NCBI GenBank assembly: GCA_045540655.1
Contig: JAZQHP010000107.1
Span: 1-20,801, forward strand
Reading direction: 5' to 3'
Length of the DNA: 20,801 bases
DNA from: RGIG1959 sp045540655
GTDB taxonomy: Bacteria > Bacillota > Clostridia > Oscillospirales > Acutalibacteraceae
The notes beneath the pieces were generated by a model, which was given only the letters and a program-made list of their open reading frames with translations, did not search any database and was not told the origin of the DNA. Shown one piece after another: positions 7,535 through 15,976 of the stretch (position 1 is the first letter of the stretch; the number at the start of each line of letters is the position of its first letter). A program made the translations under genes and the position numbers.

Positions 7535-10500
7535 ATGTCGACATTCAGTGTAAAAAAACCGATGACGGTGCTCGTTGCGGTGATCGTGGTCGTGGTGCTG
7601 GGTATTGTGTCCTACACCCGCATGACCCCCGATTTGTTGCCGAGCATCGATTTGCCGTATGTGCTGGTGATGACCGCGTATCCCGGCGCGTCGCCCGAAA
7701 AGGTGGAGGAGGAGGTCACAAAGCCTCTCGAGCAATCCATGGCGACGCTGGAGAATATCAACGCGGTGCAGTCCACGTCGGCGGAGAACTATTCGCTGGT
7801 TATTCTGGAATTTACCGATGATGTGAACATGGACAGCATCTCCGTCGATATCATGCAGAAGGTCAATCTGATTGAAGGCGGCTGGAGCGATATGGTCGCT
7901 TCTCCCACGATTCTGAAGATCAACCCCAATATGCTTCCCGTCATGGTCGCCGCCGTCAGTATGGAGGACAAGACGACGGTGGAGGTGTCGGATTTCGCCA
8001 AGGAGACGCTGATCCCTGCGCTGGAAGGTACGGCGGGCGTGGCGAGCATCGGCTCGGACGGCTTGCTGGAGGAACGTATCACCGTCACCTTTGACCAGAA
8101 GAAAATCGACCGGCTGAATGAACGTCTGCGCGAGGCAATCGACGAATCCGTCGATAAAGCGAAAGCCGAGCTGGACAACGCGAAGGCAGAGCTGGACAGC
8201 GGTCGCGCCGAGATCAACAAGGGCAAGGAACAGCTGGAAGCGGGCAAGGATGCCCTGAAGAATCAGACAGGCGCCGCGCAGGCGGAGCTGACTGCCAAGG
8301 AAAAGGAACTGGAAGCGGCAAAAACAACGCTGAAGGAGAAACGCGCCGAGCTGGAAACCCAACTGGAAACGGTGAATACCACCTATGCGCAGTTGACGGC
8401 GATCAAGAATGCGCTCGATGAGCTGGATGAAAAAATCACCTCCATGCAGACCGAGCGCGAGGCGCTGGTCGCTCTGCAGGAGCAGGCGGCGGACCTTGAT
8501 GCGCGTCAACAGGTGCTCAAACAACAAGAAGAGATGATCGGGGCGGATGACAATCTGACCGAAGAGCAGAAGACCGCCGCGCTGGAAGCGCTCAAAGCGA
8601 GCGAAGAATATCTCGCGGTGCAGGCGGGGCTCGCTCAAGTGGATGCGGCGCTGGCGGCACGCGAGCTGACGAAAGAACAGATCCCCGCCGAAATCCTGCG
8701 GCTGGATGCGGCAACCGCGGCGGCAAAGACCGCGCTCTCCGCGGCGGAAGCGCTGATGACCGAACTTGGCATGGACCGCGCGTCGTTGGCGGCGGCGGTC
8801 GGCGAGCTTGCCTCGGCGAAGGAACAGCTGGAAGGCGGCATCGCGGCGATCGATACTGCGCTGACCGAGCTTGCCGCGGGTGAGCTGCAGATCAGCGCGG
8901 CGCTGGCGATGCTCGATTCGGAAAAGACATCGGCGGTGCTGGAGCTGTCAACGGCGACGGCACAGTTGCTGGATGCGGAAGCCCAGCTCAATGCCGCGGC
9001 GACCCAGATCGATCAGGGGCTGGAAGCCGTCGAGGACGGACGCAAAACCGCATATGAAAGCGCCGATCTGAACGCGATCCTGACGATGGATACCGTGTCC
9101 GCCCTGCTCATGGCGCAGAACTTTGCGATGCCCGCCGGTTATGCCGAGGAGCATGGGGTCGCGACGCTCATCAGCGTGGGCGATGAGGTCGGCTCGTTTG
9201 AGGAACTGCAGGACCTGGTGCTGATGGATCTCAACATGGACGGCATTGCGCCGATCCGCCTGTCGGATGTCGCCGACGTGGAGCGCACCGACAACCGCGA
9301 CGAGGTATATGCGCGGGTCAACGGAGAGACCGGTATCATGCTCTCTTTCTCGAAGCAATCGTCTTATGCAACCGCAGAGGTGTCGGAGAATATTCTGAAC
9401 CGTTTTAATGAGCTCGAGCAGACATATGCGGGACTGACGTTTGAGCCGCTGATGGATCAGGGTGATTACATTTTCATGATGGTGGAATCCATCATGCAGA
9501 ACCTGCTTCTCAGCGCGTTGTTTGCGGTGCTGGTGCTGTTCTTGTTCCTCAAGGACTTCAAGCCCACCCTCATCACGTTGTTCAGCATTCCGATTTCGGT
9601 GCTGTTTGCGCTCGTGCTCATGTATTTTACGGGTGTGACGCTCAACATGATCTCGTTGTCGGCGCTGGCGGTGTCGGTCGGCATGCTGGTGGACAATTCG
9701 GTCGTGGTCATTGAAAATACCTTCCGCCTGCGGCATGAGGGCGTGGATCCTCTGCGTGCGGCGGTGTACGGCGCCAAGCAGGTAGCGGGCGCGGTTGCCG
9801 CGTCGACGTTGACGACGGTTTGCGTCTTCTTGCCCATTGTATTCGTGGACGGCATGACGCGTGACCTCTTCATGGATATGGCGCTCACGCTCGGCTATGC
9901 GCTGATCGCCAGCCTGATCGTATCGTTGACGCTCGTTCCCGCGATGGCGCATAAGCTGCTCGCTCATCAGAAGGAGCGCTCGCATCGCTTTATGGACGCG
10001 TTCGCGCGGCTCTATCGCAAAACGTTCCGCTTTGCCATCGCGCATCGGGCGTTGGTGCTGATTCTGGCGGTGGTGTTGCTCGTGGCATCGGCAGGACTGG
10101 CGCTGATGCGCGGCTTCATCTTCATGCCGCCTATGAGCTCGACCCAGCTGACCGTGACGGTGCAGGCGGGCGACGAAGCGACCGCGGAGGATACCAAAGC
10201 GATCACCGATGCCGCGATGGTGCGTATCATGGAGATTGAAGGGGTGCAGACGGTCGGCGCGATGCTGTCATCCGATCTGATGACGGGCGCGTCCTCGGCG
10301 AACACCGCGTCCATGTATGTGATTCTGGATGAAAAATATCTTAAAAAGAGCGGCGAGATCGTCCGCCGGATCAACGATACCTGCGCGGATCTGGCGGGAA
10401 CGGTGGAGGCGCAGGGCTCGGGACTGGACAGCTCGATGACGATGCTTTCGGGATCGGGTGTGTCGCTGAATCTGTACGGTGACGATCTGGAGGTCCTGCA

Positions 10501-11725
10501 ACAGACGGCGCAGGATGTCGCGAAGGTGCTGTCGGCTGTGGACAGCCTGCAAAATGTGTCCGACGGACTGGAGGAGGCGGATCCCTCGCTCCACTTTACG
10601 GTCGATAAAGAGGCCGCCGCCGCGCACGGGCTGACCGTCGCACAGGTGTATGCGGAAATTGCGAAGGTGCTGACCACCGAAACGACCGCGACCACGCTGA
10701 CCGAAAACGGCAAGATTTACGATGTTGAGGTGGTCGGACGTACCGTGCCGACCCCCGACGAGGTGATCGACCTCGAGTTTACGGCGGAGAAGCAGGACGG
10801 CACGAAGGAAACCGTGAAGCTCGCCGACATTGCGACGGTGGAGGAGACGCTCTCCCCGAACGCGATCAACCGTGACGAGCAACGCCGCTACATGACCGTG
10901 TCGGCGGAGGTTGCTCAAGGACATAACGTGACGCTCGCAACCAACGATGCTCAGCAGGCGCTGAAATCGTTTGTGCTTCCGGCGGGTGTGACGATGGAAT
11001 TCACGGGCGAAAATGAGATGATCATGGAGTCGATGGAGCAGATGCTTCTCATGCTGGTGCTCGGCGTATTGCTGGTGTATCTCGTGATGGTCGCGCAGTT
11101 CCAGTCGCTCAAATCTCCTTTTATCGTCATGTTCACGATTCCGCTCGCCTTCACGGGTGGCTTCCTCGGTCTGATCATTGCGGGCATGGAGGTCAGCGTG
11201 ATTTCGCTGATCGGCTTCGTGATGCTGTGCGGCATCATCGTCAACAACGGCATTGTGCTGGTGGACTATATCAATCAGCTCCGCGCGGACGGCATGCCCA
11301 AACGCGAGGCGCTGGAAGAAGCGGGCGTGACGCGTATGCGCCCGATCCTGATGACCACCATCACAACGGTGCTCGGTCTGGTGCTGACTGCCGTCGGCAT
11401 CGGCAGCGGTAACGAGATGATGCAACCGATCGCCATCGTGTGTATCGGCGGTCTGGTGTACGCGACCATCATGACGTTGTATGTCGTGCCGATCCTGTAC
11501 GATCTGTTCAACCGCAAGGAGCTGACGGTTATCACCGACGATATGCTCACCGATGTGGAAACGAGCGCGCCCGATACGATCGATGCGGCGCTTGCCGATC
11601 CCGGACCGAAGGCGGCAACAACCGTGCCGACGGAAGAGACGGCGACCGCCGAAGCCGCGCCGAGCGACGCGTCGGAGGATGCGTTTGATATCCTCGACGA
11701 GCTGTTCGGAAGCGAAACCGAATAA
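7535..11725 (+). CDS. RND-superfamily exporter with large coiled-coil insert
   Basis: This is an AcrB/SwrC-like (HAE1) efflux pump of 1396 residues, versus about 1050 for most family members. TM1 is at about 10-27, followed by the first outer domain. Residues 190-510 are then a Glu/Lys/Ala-rich heptad-like coiled coil, inserted between the strand ITVTFDQKK and the helix LTMDTVSALLMAQN. In AcrB that point is the base of the TolC-docking domain. The TM2-6 block follows (about 655-810), then a second outer domain (860-1160), a second TM block (1167-1325) and an acidic Ala/Thr tail. The TM4 motif is GMLVDNSVVVIEN (Asp720-Asn721 where AcrB has Asp-Asp), and TM10 has GIIVNNGIVLVDY (Asn1237 where AcrB has Lys940). 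No adaptor or outer-membrane gene is adjacent. AGGA (7524-7527) precedes the ATG. Substrate is unknown. Confidence 0.9.
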   Translation: MSTFSVKKPMTVLVAVIVVVVLGIVSYTRMTPDLLPSIDLPYVLVMTAYPGASPEKVEEEVTKPLEQSMATLENINAVQSTSAENYSLVILEFTDDVNMDSISVDIMQKVNLIEGGWSDMVASPTILKINPNMLPVMVAAVSMEDKTTVEVSDFAKETLIPALEGTAGVASIGSDGLLEERITVTFDQKKIDRLNERLREAIDESVDKAKAELDNAKAELDSGRAEINKGKEQLEAGKDALKNQTGAAQAELTAKEKELEAAKTTLKEKRAELETQLETVNTTYAQLTAIKNALDELDEKITSMQTEREALVALQEQAADLDARQQVLKQQEEMIGADDNLTEEQKTAALEALKASEEYLAVQAGLAQVDAALAARELTKEQIPAEILRLDAATAAAKTALSAAEALMTELGMDRASLAAAVGELASAKEQLEGGIAAIDTALTELAAGELQISAALAMLDSEKTSAVLELSTATAQLLDAEAQLNAAATQIDQGLEAVEDGRKTAYESADLNAILTMDTVSALLMAQNFAMPAGYAEEHGVATLISVGDEVGSFEELQDLVLMDLNMDGIAPIRLSDVADVERTDNRDEVYARVNGETGIMLSFSKQSSYATAEVSENILNRFNELEQTYAGLTFEPLMDQGDYIFMMVESIMQNLLLSALFAVLVLFLFLKDFKPTLITLFSIPISVLFALVLMYFTGVTLNMISLSALAVSVGMLVDNSVVVIENTFRLRHEGVDPLRAAVYGAKQVAGAVAASTLTTVCVFLPIVFVDGMTRDLFMDMALTLGYALIASLIVSLTLVPAMAHKLLAHQKERSHRFMDAFARLYRKTFRFAIAHRALVLILAVVLLVASAGLALMRGFIFMPPMSSTQLTVTVQAGDEATAEDTKAITDAAMVRIMEIEGVQTVGAMLSSDLMTGASSANTASMYVILDEKYLKKSGEIVRRINDTCADLAGTVEAQGSGLDSSMTMLSGSGVSLNLYGDDLEVLQQTAQDVAKVLSAVDSLQNVSDGLEEADPSLHFTVDKEAAAAHGLTVAQVYAEIAKVLTTETTATTLTENGKIYDVEVVGRTVPTPDEVIDLEFTAEKQDGTKETVKLADIATVEETLSPNAINRDEQRRYMTVSAEVAQGHNVTLATNDAQQALKSFVLPAGVTMEFTGENEMIMESMEQMLLMLVLGVLLVYLVMVAQFQSLKSPFIVMFTIPLAFTGGFLGLIIAGMEVSVISLIGFVMLCGIIVNNGIVLVDYINQLRADGMPKREALEEAGVTRMRPILMTTITTVLGLVLTAVGIGSGNEMMQPIAIVCIGGLVYATIMTLYVVPILYDLFNRKELTVITDDMLTDVETSAPDTIDAALADPGPKAATTVPTEETATAEAAPSDASEDAFDILDELFGSETE

Positions 11726-11734
11726 CCGATCCAC

Positions 11735-11780
11735 ACCGCCGATGGGTGTCTTGGAAACAAAGACCCCATCGGCGGTTTTT
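11735..11780 (+). terminator. Rho-independent terminator after the RND gene
   Basis: A 12-bp perfect stem, 11735-11746 with 11765-11776, is extended inward by GTCTT/AAGAC (11748-11752 with 11760-11764) and followed by TTTTT (11776-11780). It separates the transporter from the secreted-protein operon. Confidence 0.93.
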
Positions 11781-11877
11781 GGCTTTCAACTCCACAAATT
11801 GTCCAGATACTTCTCACCGAAAATTCAGAAAAGAGGGGTAAACTGAAGTCAAGAATCGGAAAAGGAGAGGTATCCCT

Positions 11878-14800
11878 ATGCGTTATTTGGTGAAAATCAT
11901 ATCCTTTGTATGTATTCTGGCTCTGTGTACGACGGCGTGTCCGCCGGCAGTCCGGGCACAGGCGGCGGTGGACACGCTGATAACACAGCTGACCTATACG
12001 AACGGGACCGCCGGAGCGGATATTCCGGGGGATAAGAACGACGGGTATCCGCTGTCGCTGGGAGAGGCGACCGTGCATGCGTCGATGGACGGCGTTCAGG
12101 CGCGTAAACTGGAGTGGACATCCGATGCGTATGCAGACGGCGCGGCATCCGCCTGCCAGCCTGCGATGACGGCGAGCAGCAGTTATCCCTGGGCGGTCGG
12201 TGCGTACGTGGAAGTACGGCTGTCGACGGTCGGCTATACCGATCTGACCTTCAGCGCCAAGCTCGGTGGCACCAAAAAAGGGGCACGGGATTATCAATTG
12301 CAATATTCTACGGATGGTGTGACCTTCACGGATGTGGAGGGTGCGATGTATACCATCACTACCAATAAAGAGATGCAACAGGCGTTTGACCGTGTGGCGT
12401 TGCCGACGGATGCCGAGGGATGCGCCACGCTGTATCTGCGCATGACGGCGTGTTCCGATGCCATGATCAACGGATCGGCGCTGACAGGTGCGACAGGCGG
12501 CGAAACCGCATTCAACGACATCGTGATCATGGGCAAGGGGGCGGTGCGCTATTATTCGCAGGGCGACGTTGATCAAAGCGGCGTGGTCAAAACTGCCGAT
12601 GCCCGCGTGACAATGCAGGGCATCCTCGGATCGTTGTCACTGACCGAGATGCAGAGTCTGCTTGCAGACGTGGATTTTGACGGGACGATCGATACCTCTG
12701 ATGTGCGGATCATTCTGGGCGGATGCCTGGCATCGGATTATGTGTGGACGTATGTGACCGCCTATAACGGCGGTGCCGCGGCACCGACCGGTGAAAACAT
12801 CATCACCCTGCTCGGTACCACGGCGACCGTGGAGGGCACGGGAGCGACGGTCAGCGGCGATACGGTCACCATTGCCGACGCGGGCGATTATACGATCACC
12901 GGCACCATGACGGATGGACGTGTGGTGGTTGCGGCGGACGAGACGACGGACAACGTAACGCTTTATCTGGACAACGCGAGCATGTCGTGTTCCTACACGT
13001 CGCCGCTGTTTGTACAGTCGGCAGACAACGTCGATATTATCTTAAACGACGGTACGGTCAACACCATCACCGATGGTGCGACGTATACCGATACGACCTC
13101 CAATGCGGCATTGGCCGCGAAATGCGATATGGATATCGACGGCACGGGCACCCTGATCGTCAACGGACAGTACCACAACGGCATTGACACCAACGATGAT
13201 CTGAAGATCAAGGGCGGCACCGTTACCGTGACGGCGGTCAATCACGCGCTCAAGGGCAACGATTCGATCACGGTCAGCGGCGGCACGTTGACGCTGACCG
13301 CGGGCGGCGACGGCATGCAGGCGGATAACACCACCGATACGACCAAGGGCTTCATCACGATCAACGGCGGTGTTGTCGAGGTTACGGCGGATTATGATGC
13401 GATTCAGGCAGAAACGGCGCTGACGGTCAACGGCGGCACGATCCGTGCCACGACGGGCGGCGGCAGCAGCACTTCGCCGAGTTCGAGCGACACGAGCAGT
13501 TACAAGGGACTCAAAGGCACAGGCAGTGTCACCGTCACGGGCGGCACGATCACGCTTGACTGTAAGGACGATGCCGTGCACAGCAACGGCGACGTATATC
13601 TGGCGGGCGGCGAGATTACCTGTGCGAGCGGCGACGACGGCATCCATGCCGACGGCACGCTGACGATCGAAGATCCCACCGTGTTGACCGTGACCAAGAG
13701 TTATGAAGCCTTTGAGGGTGTGAACATGGTTGTCAAAGGCGGCACGTCGCGCCTGACAGCATCGGATGACGGTGTCAATGCGGCAGGCGGTACGGATGAC
13801 AACAGCGGCTACTGGTATGTGCAGAACAATCTGCTGTATGTGGTATCCTCCACCAGTGCGGGCTATACCATGAAGCTGAACACCAACCGTACCTTTGATG
13901 TGAATACGCAGACCTATCTCGGTATCGACATCAACAGTACGGTTGCGTATGACATCGTGCTGGATATCGATGCCGATAACGGTGCAGGCTCTCCGGCGTT
14001 GTCTACCGACTGGTACGGCGGGATGGGAGCGTCTGAGAGCGATGTCGCGGGCGGCTATATGCCGGCGACCGGCGCTTCCAAAACGGCGGCGCTCGATATG
14101 AAGGGCTATTTTGACTGGAACGGTATGCCGTCCGACGGCACGGCGACCGTGACGAACGTGTGGATCAAGCTCGGCGGTCAGGGCTCGGTTTGTCTGGGTG
14201 CGTTGCAACTCAGCAACACCGACAGCCTGACGTATTTTGATATGGAAGCGACCGGCAGTGTGATCGAACAGACCGCCGCCGACAGCACAACCGTACACAA
14301 CCTCTTAGTGGGTACGGCGAACAGCGCGGCGTCGACAAGCACCGGCTCGTCTTCGGGCTCTACCGGCGGCATGGGCGGCGGCATGGCGAGCGAGACCGTC
14401 GGCAACCTGACCATGACCGGCGGGTATCTGGCGGTGTATGCGGGCGGTGACGGCATTGACGTCAACGGCGACAGCATCATGACCGGCGGCACCATGATTG
14501 TGCACGGTCCCACCGACAGCGGCAATGCGGCGCTCGATTTTGACGGCACGTTCGATGTCAACGGCGGTATTTTGGTGGCGGCGGGCAGCAGCGGTATGCT
14601 TCAAACGCCCAGCACGTCATCGACTCAGTACATTTTAAGTGTGAAAAGCAGTTCGAGCCGTTCGGGCGGCACCGCCTTCGGCGTTCTGGATGCGAGCGGG
14701 AACACGATCGTCGCGTTCAAGCCGAGCAAGACCTATCAGGCGGTTATTGTCAGCACGCCCTCCATCACCAAAGGCGTGACCTATACCGCGTATTACGGCG

Positions 14801-14940
14801 GAACCTGCCACGGCAATGAGACTGACGGACTTTACGACGGTGCTTATACAGCAGGCACATCGCTCGGCAGTGCGGCGGTGTCGTCGGTGGTAACCTCCAT
14901 TGGCAGTAACAGCGGCAGTAACCGTCCCGGACGGTGGTGA
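11878..14940 (+). CDS. Secreted dockerin protein with interrupted Cthe_2159-type carbohydrate-binding beta-helix
   Basis: The protein has 1020 residues and a signal peptide (1-29, cleavage likely after VRAQA). Residues 31-221 are a beta-rich domain also found in the next gene. Residues 228-287 are a type I dockerin-like pair of calcium loops, GDVDQSGVVKTAD and ADVDFDGTIDTSD; the second has Asp at all five ligand positions, while the first has Ser and Lys at two of them. Residues 305-640 match the Cthe_2159 family (Pfam PF14262), a right-handed beta-helix known to bind cellulose and polygalacturonate, with repeats such as GGTVTVTA, GDDGIHADG and SDDGVNAAGG. A non-helix insert (641-815) and a Gly/Ser/Met linker follow, then the helix resumes (838-910, GGYLAVYAGGDGIDVNG). 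AAAGGAG precedes the ATG by about 10 bases. Surface polysaccharide binding is inferred; no hydrolase motif is seen. Confidence 0.85.
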   Translation: MRYLVKIISFVCILALCTTACPPAVRAQAAVDTLITQLTYTNGTAGADIPGDKNDGYPLSLGEATVHASMDGVQARKLEWTSDAYADGAASACQPAMTASSSYPWAVGAYVEVRLSTVGYTDLTFSAKLGGTKKGARDYQLQYSTDGVTFTDVEGAMYTITTNKEMQQAFDRVALPTDAEGCATLYLRMTACSDAMINGSALTGATGGETAFNDIVIMGKGAVRYYSQGDVDQSGVVKTADARVTMQGILGSLSLTEMQSLLADVDFDGTIDTSDVRIILGGCLASDYVWTYVTAYNGGAAAPTGENIITLLGTTATVEGTGATVSGDTVTIADAGDYTITGTMTDGRVVVAADETTDNVTLYLDNASMSCSYTSPLFVQSADNVDIILNDGTVNTITDGATYTDTTSNAALAAKCDMDIDGTGTLIVNGQYHNGIDTNDDLKIKGGTVTVTAVNHALKGNDSITVSGGTLTLTAGGDGMQADNTTDTTKGFITINGGVVEVTADYDAIQAETALTVNGGTIRATTGGGSSTSPSSSDTSSYKGLKGTGSVTVTGGTITLDCKDDAVHSNGDVYLAGGEITCASGDDGIHADGTLTIEDPTVLTVTKSYEAFEGVNMVVKGGTSRLTASDDGVNAAGGTDDNSGYWYVQNNLLYVVSSTSAGYTMKLNTNRTFDVNTQTYLGIDINSTVAYDIVLDIDADNGAGSPALSTDWYGGMGASESDVAGGYMPATGASKTAALDMKGYFDWNGMPSDGTATVTNVWIKLGGQGSVCLGALQLSNTDSLTYFDMEATGSVIEQTAADSTTVHNLLVGTANSAASTSTGSSSGSTGGMGGGMASETVGNLTMTGGYLAVYAGGDGIDVNGDSIMTGGTMIVHGPTDSGNAALDFDGTFDVNGGILVAAGSSGMLQTPSTSSTQYILSVKSSSSRSGGTAFGVLDASGNTIVAFKPSKTYQAVIVSTPSITKGVTYTAYYGGTCHGNETDGLYDGAYTAGTSLGSAAVSSVVTSIGSNSGSNRPGRW

Positions 14941-14951
14941 GGAGGAGAAGT

Positions 14952-15878
14952 ATGAAACGTGTATGGACTGTCGTTTGGATGATGTGTGTGATCGGCAGTA
15001 TGCTTTGCGTCTCGGTCGGTGCGCAAAGCGATGCGATTACATCCATCGAGTTTTCCAACGCCGCGGCGGTTGCCGAGGAGAATCTCTCGGTCAGCGGTTA
15101 CGGGGATAAGGACAGCGGCTATGCGACCGCCACCGTCGGCGGGCGTTTGTTTGCTTCGGTCAGCGGTACGGACTACCGCAAGCTGGAATGGTCCAAAGGG
15201 GAATACGGCACCGAGGGTATGCAACCGGTCATGACGGGCGGCACCAAAAACCCATGGGGCAACGGCGCGTACCTGGAGGTACGCGTCTCCACGAAGGGAT
15301 ATGAGAATATCACGTTTTGTGCCGATCTCGGGGCAACCAAAAAAGGACCGCGGGATTATAAACTGCAATACTCCGTCGACGGCATCACCTTTGTTGATGT
15401 CAAAGGGGCGACCTACACCGTGGCGGTGAACAAGGAGCTGGCGACGGCGTTTGACAACGTGGCATTGCCCGCGCAGGCAAATCACTGCGAACAGCTGTAC
15501 ATCCGCATTGCCGTGGCATCCAATATGCTGGTCAACGGTACGGCGGGGCTCATCGGATCGACCGGCGGAGAGACCGCGATCAATCACATTGCGGTGCGTG
15601 GCGAAAAAACCGCGACCACGACCGCTTCTGTTGGGACAACGGCGGTGACGACCGTCACAACGGCGGTGTCCGATCCGGATACCGACACAGATGCCGAGGC
15701 GGCGGTGACGACCGTCACAACCGCACGACAGACTGTCACCACCACTGCAGTCAAGTCACAAGCCGTCGCGCCGCACTCTGCCGATACAGCGGATACATCC
15801 CACGCGATGACAGCGCTGTGCTTGCTCACGATCGGAGGTGCGGCGGTCATCGCGGCGAGGCGTCGTTTGATAAACTGA
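14952..15878 (+). CDS. Surface-anchored protein sharing the N-terminal domain of the upstream dockerin protein
   Basis: The 308-residue product has a signal peptide (1-24). One beta-rich domain follows (28-218), clearly homologous to residues 31-221 of the preceding protein: both have RKLEW, PWxxGAYxEVRxSTxGY, KKGxRDYxLQYSxDG and TGGETAxNxI. Then come a Thr/Val-rich stalk (219-270) with a duplicated AVTTVTTA, a hydrophobic segment (285-301) and a terminal ARRRLIN. That layout is a C-terminal surface anchor. No LPXTG is present and only a degenerate HSADTADTS precedes the helix, so sortase attachment is doubtful and plain membrane anchoring more likely. It starts 11 bases after the previous stop with GGAGGAG as ribosome site, so the two are one operon. 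Function is unknown; a ligand-binding role is inferred. Confidence 0.8.
   Translation: MKRVWTVVWMMCVIGSMLCVSVGAQSDAITSIEFSNAAAVAEENLSVSGYGDKDSGYATATVGGRLFASVSGTDYRKLEWSKGEYGTEGMQPVMTGGTKNPWGNGAYLEVRVSTKGYENITFCADLGATKKGPRDYKLQYSVDGITFVDVKGATYTVAVNKELATAFDNVALPAQANHCEQLYIRIAVASNMLVNGTAGLIGSTGGETAINHIAVRGEKTATTTASVGTTAVTTVTTAVSDPDTDTDAEAAVTTVTTARQTVTTTAVKSQAVAPHSADTADTSHAMTALCLLTIGGAAVIAARRRLIN
15640..15721 (+). repeat. Direct repeat encoding the Thr-rich stalk
   Basis: A 22-base sequence is identical at 15640-15661 and 15700-15721, exactly 60 bp apart and in frame. Each copy encodes AVTTVTTA. It looks like a recent in-frame duplication of the Thr-rich linker in the surface-anchored protein. 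Confidence 0.85.
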
Positions 15879-15929
15879 AAAACATCCCCGCTCGGAGCGG
15901 CGGTTCCAAGTGAGGATATGGGTTAAAGA

Positions 15930-15963
15930 AAAGCCCTCGGTTACGGATGTAACCGAGGGCTTT
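15930..15963. terminator. Shared terminator between convergent genes
   Basis: A perfect 15-bp stem (15930-15944 with 15949-15963) has a 4-base GGAT loop. It lies between the plus-strand surface protein (ends 15878) and the minus-strand ROK gene (ends 15977). On the minus strand it is followed by CTTTTCTTT, a good U tract. On the plus strand only TTTG follows, so it should serve the ROK gene best. Confidence 0.88.
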
Positions 15964-15976
15964 GTCATGTGTAAAA

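Noticed and set aside
10268..11734. 488-codon minus-strand frame antisense to the RND gene
   Set aside because: Its Arg/His-rich product is typical of antisense translation; the plus strand encodes conserved RND helices.
11781..11860. Possible promoter for the dockerin operon (TAAACT near 11838)
   Set aside because: No -35 element at a reasonable distance; the true promoter is not identified.
11912..11943. Possible lipobox in the dockerin protein signal peptide (Cys21)
   Set aside because: The residues before it are TTA, lacking the usual Leu/Val/Ile at -3; a normal signal peptidase site after VRAQA fits better.
13042..14298. 418-codon minus-strand frame antisense to the beta-helix protein
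   Set aside because: The plus-strand frame has a signal peptide, dockerin and repeat motifs; the minus frame has no ribosome site or recognisable domain.
12200..14600. Many short GGCGGC-rich repeats that could suggest a tandem DNA repeat or CRISPR
   Set aside because: They are unevenly spaced and encode the Gly-Gly-Thr turns of the beta-helix; there are no constant repeats with unique spacers.
15886..15901. Small CCGCT-CGG-AGCGG hairpin after the surface protein gene
   Set aside because: The stem is only 5 bp with no T run; the perfect hairpin at 15930-15963 is the likelier terminator.
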